Source of the DNA: Bacillota bacterium
Lineage (GTDB): Bacteria; Bacillota; Clostridia; DSM-8532
Direction: 5' to 3'
Length of the DNA: 8,914 nucleotides
Assembly (NCBI GenBank): GCA_023426765.1
Contig: JAEZBW010000738.1
Coordinates: 1-8,914, forward strand
Numbering within the stretch: the first letter of the stretch is position 1; the number at the start of each line of letters is the position of its first letter. The translations under genes and the position numbers were made by a program. Under the pieces are notes generated by a model that saw nothing but the letters and a program-made list of their open reading frames with translations, searched no databases and was not told where the DNA came from. This document shows positions 1 to 5,558 of this stretch, piece by piece.

Positions 1-120
1 AAGTTCATAACATCAAAAGGTGCCGGCACAGCTCTGGATTTTGCTCTGGCAATCGTATCGGTATTAAAGGATGAAAACACAGCCGAAGAAATAAAGTCTA
101 AAATTCAGGCAAACTGGTAA
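1..120 (+). CDS. DJ-1/PfpI family protein, C-terminal end (partial)
   Basis: Frame 1 is open from the left edge and stops with TAA at 118-120, giving 39 residues of a protein that began outside the window. The segment ITSKGAGTALDFALAIVSVL matches the last helix of the DJ-1/ThiJ superfamily, where the pattern (I/V)TS(R/K)GxGTAxxFAL is typical, and the few residues after it fit the normal C-terminus. DJ-1 family members act as glyoxalase/deglycase-like enzymes or chaperones, and many are mislabelled as thiazole monophosphate biosynthesis proteins. The catalytic cysteine lies upstream, outside the window, so activity cannot be judged. The gene converges with the PHP phosphatase across a 58-base gap in which I see no clear terminator. 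Confidence 0.8.
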   Translation, partial: KFITSKGAGTALDFALAIVSVLKDENTAEEIKSKIQANW

Positions 121-178
121 GAAATAAATTGCAGCGTTCCGAATGTTCAACGGCAGGGTTTATTGAATCCATTGATGA

Positions 179-910
179 TCAGGCTTTCCTGAGATCCAGT
201 GCCTTCCCCTTTTCAAACAGAAACGCTTTTATTTTTTCCGGGGTATTCATGATCAAGTCATCCGATATTCCTGCTTTTTGTACCAGTTCATAAGCTTTTG
301 CCAGGTTTCCGACATCAAAGCTGATATGGGCGTCGCTGCCCATGATAATTCTGGCTCCCTGCCTTGCGGCTTCCCTCGCAATGGCAAGACAATTGCTTTC
401 GCTGCCTTTTCTGGAGGTGTATAAAGAACTGTTATTGATTTCAATAAGCTTGTTCTTTTGTTTTGCTTTGGCAACAAACTGTTCGATGTCAATTTCAAAC
501 AACGGGTTGCCGGAATGGCCGATAATGTCCACATAATCATTGTCCATAACAGCCAGAAGACCCCTTGTATGCTCCTGTCTGGTTGAAGGAGCTATACAGA
601 TTTCATGATAGCTTGCAATGACAACATCCAGCTTCTTCAGCCACTTCTCTTCAATGTCAAGATTCCCGTCATAATCCATGATATTGGCCTCTACCCCCCG
701 AAGGACTTCCACGTCATACATCACACGGGGTATCACCTTCAGGTTATGGAAATAAAGAATGTTCGGACCACCTTGAACAGTCACCCCGTGATCGGTTACT
801 GCGACCAGCTTCATTCCAATTTCCGAAGCATGCCGGACATTTTCCTGTATGGTACTGTATGCGTGGCCGCTTGCAAGGGTATGGGTGTGTAAATCTACTG
901 TAAACTGCAT
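179..910 (-). CDS. ycdX: YcdX-type PHP-domain zinc phosphatase
   Basis: A 243-residue PHP-domain hydrolase close in length and motif spacing to E. coli YcdX (about 245 residues), a trinuclear zinc phosphatase of the cytoplasm; the natural substrate of the family is unclear. All expected metal ligands are visible: H8 and H10 in DLHTHT, H16 in GHAYST, H41 in TDHG, E74 in RGVEAN, H102 in SYHE, H132 in GHSGNP, and D193/H195 in GSDAH. The family hallmark EINNSSLYTSRKGSESNC lies at about 157-174. I chose the ATG at 908-910 because the family starts directly with (M)xxxVDLHTHT and a GGAAAG ribosome site sits 5 bases upstream. The frame stays open to an ATG at 1000, which would add 30 residues unlike the family. 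A strong extended -10 lies at 1034-1042. No partner gene suggests a substrate. Confidence 0.9.
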   Translation of the reverse strand: MQFTVDLHTHTLASGHAYSTIQENVRHASEIGMKLVAVTDHGVTVQGGPNILYFHNLKVIPRVMYDVEVLRGVEANIMDYDGNLDIEEKWLKKLDVVIASYHEICIAPSTRQEHTRGLLAVMDNDYVDIIGHSGNPLFEIDIEQFVAKAKQKNKLIEINNSSLYTSRKGSESNCLAIAREAARQGARIIMGSDAHISFDVGNLAKAYELVQKAGISDDLIMNTPEKIKAFLFEKGKALDLRKA

Positions 911-1033
911 AAATTCTTTCCGGCAGGAATCCAACCTTACCAGTTTTACTCCTTCAATTCTAATTCTGAACTTCCATGAACAGTTTCCAGCAAGTACCAT
1001 AGTTAATACTCATCCAAAAACACATTCCCTGAG

Positions 1034-1042
1034 ATTATACCA
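1034..1042 (-). promoter_or_regulatory. Extended -10 promoter for the PHP phosphatase
   Basis: Reading the minus strand, TGG-TATAAT is a perfect -10 hexamer with a TGn extension. No good -35 lies 16-19 bases upstream, as is common for extended -10 promoters. Transcription would begin near 1027, leaving a leader of about 117 bases before the chosen ATG at 910. The element lies just after the stop codon of the zinc-ribbon gene, so the phosphatase can be transcribed independently of it. Confidence 0.5.
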
Positions 1043-1055
1043 CTGCCTGTTTTCT

Positions 1056-1421
1056 TTAAACAGTGTCATTTTTCTGTTCATCTTCATCGTTTCCTTCCAA
1101 ATACCTCTGCCTTGTTCCACTTTTTATCGGTATAAAGGGAAACTGGACAAGCCAAATAAATATAAAGAAGACTGTAATTAACAGGGCAGACTGAAAACTG
1201 TGCAGATCTAATTTAACATTCACAAAAAATAAAGTTAATAATTCTATAACAAATAAAAAGGTATACCAGACAGGCAGCTTTATTTTGCCTCCACAGGTTT
1301 TACAGTGATGCCCGTAACGATAATCCGAAAGGCTCAGTTTATGCCAGTAAGAGATCGTATATTCATGACAGTTCGGACATTTATACCAAGCATGGTTTTT
1401 TATCCATTTTTTGAAAGACAT
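1056..1421 (-). CDS. Small membrane protein with N-terminal Cys4 zinc ribbon
   Basis: A protein of 121 residues. The N-terminus carries two CxxC knuckles, C15-P-N-C18 and C40-K-T-C43, separated by 21 residues, which is the layout of a zinc ribbon and resembles the small clostridial/bacillar proteins grouped as cxxc_20_cxxc. Two hydrophobic helices follow at about 51-68 and 77-98, then a polar, acidic tail (GNDEDEQKNDT). This predicts a membrane protein with a cytoplasmic metal-binding head; no function is known to me. The ATG at 1419-1421 is preferred over the GTG directly before it because the GGGGG ribosome site then lies 7 rather than 4 bases away. It diverges from glpP and reads toward the PHP phosphatase, with a weak hairpin (1047-1063) but no good terminator between them. 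Confidence 0.75.
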   Translation of the reverse strand: MSFKKWIKNHAWYKCPNCHEYTISYWHKLSLSDYRYGHHCKTCGGKIKLPVWYTFLFVIELLTLFFVNVKLDLHSFQSALLITVFFIFIWLVQFPFIPIKSGTRQRYLEGNDEDEQKNDTV

Positions 1422-1449
1422 CACTTCGCCCCCATTCGGTTATGTATAT

Positions 1450-1478
1450 ATATTATCACAACATTCGACTCATGACAT
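1450..1478 (-). promoter_or_regulatory. Candidate sigma-A promoter for the zinc-ribbon gene
   Basis: On the minus strand ATGTCA (1473-1478; 4/6 match to TTGACA) is followed after 17 bases by TAATAT (1450-1455; 4/6). The start would fall near 1443, about 20 bases before the gene. An exact tandem duplication of TGACATTT (1473-1488, plus strand) covers the -35 region. Confidence 0.4.
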
Positions 1479-1578
1479 TTTGACATTTCATGCTCCACGC
1501 TCTTTTTGCCAGGAAAAAAGTAATACTTAAAGCTTATGGTCCGATTCAGGATAAGTTCGAGAGCTTAGCTACCTAATG

Positions 1579-1607
1579 TTGACATGGCTTCTGAAGTTGT
1601 TTAATAT
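1579..1607 (+). promoter_or_regulatory. Sigma-A promoter for glpP
   Basis: A perfect -35 TTGACA at 1579-1584 is separated by 17 bases from TAATAT at 1602-1607 (4/6). Transcription would begin near 1613-1615, giving a leader of about 70 bases. A second, weaker pair (TTGCCC at 1626-1631 and TATATT at 1648-1653, 16-base spacer) lies downstream. Confidence 0.5.
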
Positions 1608-1610
1608 TCT

Positions 1611-1636
1611 AAGCAGGAATATTTTTTGCCCTGCTT
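1611..1636 (+). promoter_or_regulatory. Operator-like inverted repeat at the glpP transcription start
   Basis: AAGCAGG (1611-1617) and CCTGCTT (1630-1636) are perfect inverted copies flanking a 12-base AT-rich centre. The left arm overlaps the predicted transcription start, so the repeat is better placed to act as a DNA operator than as an RNA hairpin. No T-run follows, so it is not an intrinsic terminator. A separate palindrome CCGGCCGG lies at 1659-1666 in the leader. Confidence 0.35.
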
Positions 1637-1683
1637 GAATTGTTGTATATATTATAGTCCGGCCGGTTAAAGGATCAGAGCAC

Positions 1684-2250
1684 ATGAAAAAAGAAATCCT
1701 GCTTAAAATTGAAGAAAATCCCGTAATTGCGGCGATTCGGAATGAGGCTGATCTGCCGGAAGCTATTCTGTCACCGGTGTCGGTAATCTTTCTGCTGCAC
1801 GCGGATATCTTCAATATTCAAACCATGGTGAACACCATCAAAGAAGCAGGGAAAACCGTTATCATCCACATTGACTTTCTGGATGGCATCGGCCGGGATA
1901 ACCGGGCGATGGATTATATTTGCGAGGTTATCAAGCCCCACGGGATTATCAGTACGAAAAACAGCACGATTCGTTATGCAATGGAAAAGGGACTGTTCAC
2001 GATTCAAAGGTTCTTTTTGATAGACAGCCTGTCTTATGAAAACTCCATCAAGACAGCACTGGCCGCCAACCCGGATATGATTGAAGTTATGCCCGGCATT
2101 ATGCCGAATATCATCCAGCGCATCACCCAACAGGTTCCCATGCCTGTCATCGCAGGCGGATTGATTGAGTCAAAGGAAACAGTGATTGGAATTCTGAATG
2201 CTGGCGCTATTGCCGTATCTGCAGGAAAGAAAGCCTTGTGGAATCTCTAA
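1684..2250 (+). CDS. glpP: Glycerol-3-phosphate-responsive antiterminator GlpP
   Basis: A 188-residue protein of the GlpP family (B. subtilis GlpP is of similar length). In B. subtilis GlpP binds glycerol-3-phosphate and prevents termination in the glpD leader mRNA. Its expected landmarks are present in order on a TIM-barrel-like fold: NPVIAAIRN (12-20), HIDFLDGIGRD (62-72), IKPHGIISTKN (83-93), TIQRFFLIDS (106-115), IEVMPGIMPNII (133-144), the phosphate-binding-type VIAGGLIES (155-163), and NAGAIAVSAGKKALW (172-186). The ATG has AAAGGA 9 bases upstream. No glpK, glpF, glpD or glpT gene is in the window, so its regulated target must lie elsewhere if it keeps the usual role. The hit is to the whole family signature, so the name is firm; the target is unknown. 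Confidence 0.9.
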   Translation: MKKEILLKIEENPVIAAIRNEADLPEAILSPVSVIFLLHADIFNIQTMVNTIKEAGKTVIIHIDFLDGIGRDNRAMDYICEVIKPHGIISTKNSTIRYAMEKGLFTIQRFFLIDSLSYENSIKTALAANPDMIEVMPGIMPNIIQRITQQVPMPVIAGGLIESKETVIGILNAGAIAVSAGKKALWNL

Positions 2251-2344
2251 TCCATACACATCTAAACCAAAACGACTCTGCTGCTTAACAGAATCACGCA
2301 TCTTCATGCCTGTCCAACAAAGTGAACTTCAGCAAAATAACGTA

Positions 2345-2416
2345 TAACCGAGATGAAATATCATCTTATGACGTAACTCGGTTAAAGAGTTATGTAAATT
2401 TTGTATGGCTCTTTTT
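2345..2416 (+). other. Nested and tandem hairpins between glpP and the chemoreceptor
   Basis: TAACCGAG (2345-2352) pairs perfectly with CTCGGTTA (2377-2384), and inside it GATGA (2352-2356) can pair with TCATC (2361-2365) around an AATA loop. Immediately after, AAAGAG (2384-2389) can pair with CTCTTT (2409-2414), which ends in a T5 run. The last element could be a weak terminator for glpP with a long loop (19 bases); the first stem has no T-run. The two stems share base A2384. I do not recognise a known riboswitch class here. The rest of 2251-2494 shows nothing else clear. Confidence 0.4.
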
Positions 2417-2436
2417 GTAAAAAAATGTTTAACTGA

Positions 2437-2465
2437 TTTACGAAAATGGGTAAGTATCGTTTAAT
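2437..2465 (+). promoter_or_regulatory. Candidate promoter for the chemoreceptor
   Basis: TTTACG (2437-2442, 4/6) and TTTAAT (2460-2465, 5/6) are 17 bases apart, placing the start near 2471, just ahead of the AAGGAG ribosome site. I looked for a motility-sigma (sigma-D type) promoter and found no convincing one; the GCGATAAG at 2477-2484 overlaps the ribosome site and cannot serve. Confidence 0.3.
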
Positions 2466-2494
2466 TGACTGAATATGCGATAAGGAGTATCCGT

Positions 2495-4240
2495 ATGCAA
2501 AAGGATAGAATAAGTTTCAGCATTAAAACAAAACTGGTCGTCAGTTTTGCTGTTCTGATCGTTATCTTCATTACAATGACAGGTCTGAATGCCAATAACA
2601 GCATTCAGAAATCCATGCAGCAAGGTATCCAGGCAGAAATGAGGAAAACCCTGGATGGAGCTTTAACTGTTTTATCAGGATTGCAGAGCCAGGTGGAACA
2701 GGGCATTCTCGATCTGGAAACCGCTCAGAACCAGGCCCGTGATTTGCTTACAGGTAAAATGAACGGCGATACGAGGGATTTTAGTGCGGTAAAGTTAAGA
2801 ATCGGCCAGGATGGATATCTTTATGCATTGGATCAGGAGCAAACTGCCGTCATGCACCCTGTTCTGGAGGGGATCAGCCTGAAAGACACCATGGATAAAA
2901 GCGGGAAGGTTTCATTGGGAGACGAAATAACCTCTGTGACGCAAGGGTTCCATGAGTTCACCTATACCTGGAGTAACACGGAGTCGGAAGCTCCCCGTGA
3001 GAAACTGGCTCAGGTTGTTTACTTTGAGCCATGGGGCTGGTATCTGGCGATTGGGTTTTATCCCGATGAACTGAACGCATCGATACAGGCTCAAGTTGGC
3101 GGCATTGTCAAGGGTTTATCGATGAGCGGTCTGACCGGGGTTCTGCTTGTGTTGCTTGTAGGCATCCAAATCACCAGACCTATCGGGCCCTTTACAAAAA
3201 GCTTTGAAGCCTTTTCAAAGGGGGATTTTTCAAAGAGGGTTACCGTGAAATCCAAAGACGAAATTGGCTTAATGGGACAATATATGAACCATATGGCCGA
3301 CGAGTTCAGCAGTATGATAACCCGGTTAATTGAACTGTCCAATGAAGTGTTTAACGCTTCAAATTATATCAACCAAATCATTAATGAAAACGGTATAGCT
3401 ATTGAACAGGTTGGCAAGGCTGTTGAAAATGTAGCGACCGGTGCAACCGATCAGGCTATGATGGCACATAACGGTGAACAAATGATTCTGTCATTGGATC
3501 AGGAAATCGGCGCTGTCACTGTTAATTTGGAAGCGATTGCACAGTCTGCCGGTACCCTTGGAGAAATCCGGGAACAGGGGTATAAAACGGTGGAAGGTTT
3601 ACGACAACGCTCTACCGAAGCCGATAATATGATCAAAAACGTAGTAAACAGTATAGAGCGATTGAACCAGAAATCCAGGGAAATTGATGAAATTGTCAAT
3701 GTGATTGGAGATGTGGCCAGGCAGACAAACCTTCTGTCGTTAAATGCCGCAATCGAAGCAGCAAGGGCTGGGGATGCCGGCAGGGGATTTGCTGTGGTTG
3801 CCGATGAAATCCGTTCTCTGGCCGATAAATCACAAAAATCCACGAAGGATATCGCTCAGCTCATTGAAGACATTCAGAGTGAAATTGCAAGCAACAATGA
3901 GGCCATTCAAAAGGTTGTGGAAAGTACCCGCCTGCAGTTCACCCAATCGGAGGAAACCGGAAGAGCATTTGAAAGAATTGCCTCAACCAGTAATTCCATC
4001 ATTGAAGCCATCCACAAAAACACTGCTTCGATTTCACAAATGAAGAGCGATTCGAAGTGGATTGTTGAGGTAATGGGTGAAATTACTAAAGTGGCGGAAT
4101 CGGCAGCAGCGTCTGCTCAGGAAGTTTCAGCTTCAACCGAGGAACAGATTTCGGTAATCCAAAGCATTACGGCTTCAACGGAAAACATGAACCAAATAGC
4201 CGAGGAATTGAATGGGTTTGTCGGAAGGTTCCAGATTTAA
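2495..4240 (+). CDS. Methyl-accepting chemotaxis protein (sCache-HAMP-MA)
   Basis: A 581-residue chemoreceptor. A short cytoplasmic N-terminus with basic residues precedes the first membrane helix (about 13-30). The outside domain (about 35-198) has the single-Cache pattern: a long amphipathic helix, then GQDGYLYALD (104-113), a TAVMHP segment (117-122) and FEPWGWYLAIGFYPDEL (177-193). The second helix is at about 205-227. HAMP follows (ITRPIGPF to QYMNHM, about 226-267), then a long coiled-coil signalling domain whose tip DVARQTNLLSLNAAIEAARA (406-425) and GRGFAVVADEIRSLA (429-443) are the canonical CheA/CheW-binding hairpin. It should sense a small extracellular ligand, perhaps a carboxylate, and control CheA at the pole. 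The start is the ATG with AAGGAG (2482-2487) 7 bases upstream; an upstream TTG at 2465 has no ribosome site. No che gene is nearby, so it is an orphan receptor. Confidence 0.93.
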   Translation: MQKDRISFSIKTKLVVSFAVLIVIFITMTGLNANNSIQKSMQQGIQAEMRKTLDGALTVLSGLQSQVEQGILDLETAQNQARDLLTGKMNGDTRDFSAVKLRIGQDGYLYALDQEQTAVMHPVLEGISLKDTMDKSGKVSLGDEITSVTQGFHEFTYTWSNTESEAPREKLAQVVYFEPWGWYLAIGFYPDELNASIQAQVGGIVKGLSMSGLTGVLLVLLVGIQITRPIGPFTKSFEAFSKGDFSKRVTVKSKDEIGLMGQYMNHMADEFSSMITRLIELSNEVFNASNYINQIINENGIAIEQVGKAVENVATGATDQAMMAHNGEQMILSLDQEIGAVTVNLEAIAQSAGTLGEIREQGYKTVEGLRQRSTEADNMIKNVVNSIERLNQKSREIDEIVNVIGDVARQTNLLSLNAAIEAARAGDAGRGFAVVADEIRSLADKSQKSTKDIAQLIEDIQSEIASNNEAIQKVVESTRLQFTQSEETGRAFERIASTSNSIIEAIHKNTASISQMKSDSKWIVEVMGEITKVAESAAASAQEVSASTEEQISVIQSITASTENMNQIAEELNGFVGRFQI

Positions 4241-4326
4241 CGCCACTTGGAATTCCTGCTTCCGTGACCTCATTCTCTGATATCGCTGGATACACTAGCA
4301 CGACAGGTTTTTCCGGTCGGTAAAGG

Positions 4327-4359
4327 AAACCGCAGGGTCAACCCCTGCGGTTTATTTTT
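4327..4359 (+). terminator. Intrinsic terminator of the chemoreceptor gene
   Basis: AAACCGCAGGG (4327-4337) pairs perfectly with CCCTGCGGTTT (4343-4353) across a 5-base TCAAC loop and is followed by ATTTTT. It lies 87 bases after the chemoreceptor stop codon. The AAA on the upstream arm could also give some function on the opposite strand for the TIR remnant. Confidence 0.9.
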
Positions 4360-4380
4360 CGTATTTTTCTGCTTATTTAG

Positions 4381-4573
4381 TCAGCCAGTGCTTTCGTCAG
4401 AATATCCATCAAAATAATCATACTCATAGTTATTTTTGTTCAGCCAGGCCAAACTGGTTTCCAGTTTTGAACTTACTTTACCAGCAGCTGATGTTGTTTT
4501 TCTCAAGAAAATGGCATAATGCATCTGCAATTTTTTTATCCCGGTTTGAATAACTGATAAACACTGTATGCAT
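4381..4573 (-). pseudogene. Decayed TIR-domain gene (N-terminal remnant)
   Basis: On the minus strand an ATG at 4571-4573 opens a 31-codon frame that ends at TAA 4478-4480. Its product contains FISYSNRDKKIADAL followed by CHFLEKNNISCW. This is the start of a bacterial TIR domain: the first strand plus box 1 (FISYS), the following helix, and the second strand ending in the conserved W, which in intact proteins is usually followed by a (I/Y)APRD segment. Here a stop codon follows the W directly, so the BB loop, the catalytic glutamate region and the rest of the roughly 130-residue domain are absent. A GGGAG lies 10 bases upstream. Downstream, the next frame over stays open to TGA at 4381-4383 and reads as protein-like (LETSLAWLNKNNYEYDYF), so this may be the tail after an internal deletion plus frameshift. 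TIR domains often act in NAD-consuming defence, but nothing here should be functional. The N-terminal match is strong; the tail assignment is inference. Confidence 0.6.
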
Positions 4574-4715
4574 ATAACTTGCGCTCCCTTTTTCCGGATA
4601 GAATGCAGCTCCTTGTTAATGACTTTTTTATTTTATCACAAACTATTACATCATCATATAACACCGTGCATTTTGTTTGCGATAATAATCGGTTTTTACG
4701 TATGATACAAAAACG

Positions 4716-4744
4716 ATGACAATCAACTGCTAAAATGGTAATAT
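4716..4744 (+). promoter_or_regulatory. Promoter of the HAD phosphatase-MutS homologue operon
   Basis: ATGACA (4716-4721, 5/6) and TAATAT (4739-4744, 4/6) are 17 bases apart, and TGG directly before the -10 supplies a TGn extension. The start would be near 4751, leaving a leader of about 19 bases with GAGG as the ribosome site. Confidence 0.5.
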
Positions 4745-4769
4745 TAATACTTGAAGCGAGGTTAAGTTT

Positions 4770-5546
4770 ATGAACCTGAAAGATAAGAAAATTTTTATTC
4801 TCGATATGGACGGAACCTTCTATTTGGGAAACAGGCTGATTGACGGTTCTCTTCATTTTATTGAAAAGCTGCGGGAAACCGGTAAACGATATATGTTCTT
4901 CACCAACAACTCTTCAAGGACGTCGGAATACTATATCTCCAAGCTTGCCGGCATGGGCTGCAGCATAACCAAGGATCAAATCGCGACCTCCGGTGATGTG
5001 ACCATTAATTATCTGAAAAAAAACTATCAAAACAAGAAGATATATCTTTTGGCTACGCCAGCTGTTGAGGAGCATTTCTTAAGCAGCGGTATCCATTTGG
5101 AGGTTAAAAACCCAGACGTTGTTGTCATGGCTTTTGATACAACCTTAGATTATGAGAAGTTAACGCTGGCATGCACTTTTATTCGCAATGGCTGTGATTT
5201 CATCGCCACTCATCCGGATTTCAACTGCCCGACTGAGGATGGTTTCATTCCAGACTGCGGAGCAATGTGTGCCTTTATTACCGCGTCAACCGGCATTAAA
5301 CCCAAATACCTTGGGAAGCCTTACAGGGAAACAGTAGATTTTATACTGGACCGGACAGGTTTAAAGCTATGTGATATCGTTTTTGCCGGTGACCGGTTAT
5401 ATACCGATATTGCAACCGCATATCACCATGGCGCGACCAGTCTGTTGGTTCTTTCCGGTGAAACGAAACCCGAAGATGTGGAAGCGTCTGAAATAAAGCC
5501 GGATTTTATTTTCCCAAGCCTGGGAAAGGTGATCGAAGAGCTGTGA
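4770..5546 (+). CDS. HAD superfamily class IIA phosphatase
   Basis: A 258-residue cytoplasmic phosphatase of HAD subfamily IIA (NagD / p-nitrophenylphosphatase / AraL type), which usually removes phosphate from sugar phosphates, nucleotides or phosphoglycolate. Motif I is FILDMDGT with nucleophile D12 and acid/base D14; motif II is FFTNNSS with T45; motif III is LGKP with K183; motif IV is FAGDRLYTDI with D208 and D213. The IIA cap lies between motifs II and III and includes the typical ATHPDFNCPTEDGFIPDCG (146-164). Length is normal for the family. The ATG has GAGG 8 bases upstream. The MutS homologue follows after 9-12 bases and its ribosome site touches this stop codon, so the two are very likely translated from one mRNA. 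The substrate cannot be read from sequence. Confidence 0.92.
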   Translation: MNLKDKKIFILDMDGTFYLGNRLIDGSLHFIEKLRETGKRYMFFTNNSSRTSEYYISKLAGMGCSITKDQIATSGDVTINYLKKNYQNKKIYLLATPAVEEHFLSSGIHLEVKNPDVVVMAFDTTLDYEKLTLACTFIRNGCDFIATHPDFNCPTEDGFIPDCGAMCAFITASTGIKPKYLGKPYRETVDFILDRTGLKLCDIVFAGDRLYTDIATAYHHGATSLLVLSGETKPEDVEASEIKPDFIFPSLGKVIEEL

Positions 5547-5558
5547 CGGAGTGAAATG

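Noticed and set aside
179..192. TCAGG/CCTGA hairpin between the convergent DJ-1 and PHP genes as a terminator
   Set aside because: Five pairs, inside the PHP coding end, with no T-run on either side.
1047..1063. CTGTTT/AAACAG hairpin as terminator of the zinc-ribbon gene
   Set aside because: Only six AT-rich pairs, overlapping the stop codon, and no T-run follows on the minus strand.
1502..1520. CTTTTT ... AAAAAG inverted repeat in the spacer between the divergent genes
   Set aside because: Pure A/T pairing except one G-C end; low information and no clear role.
2465..2494. TTG start adding ten residues to the chemoreceptor
   Set aside because: No ribosome site precedes it, while the ATG at 2495 has AAGGAG at ideal distance and a normal receptor N-terminus.
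2251..2494. Possible cyclic-di-GMP or other known riboswitch ahead of the chemoreceptor
   Set aside because: None of the conserved core sequences of the riboswitch classes I know can be found; only generic stems are present.
4536..4856. A 106-codon minus-strand open frame across the start of the HAD gene
   Set aside because: It overlaps the HAD coding start on the other strand, has no family resemblance and is in a different frame from the TIR remnant.
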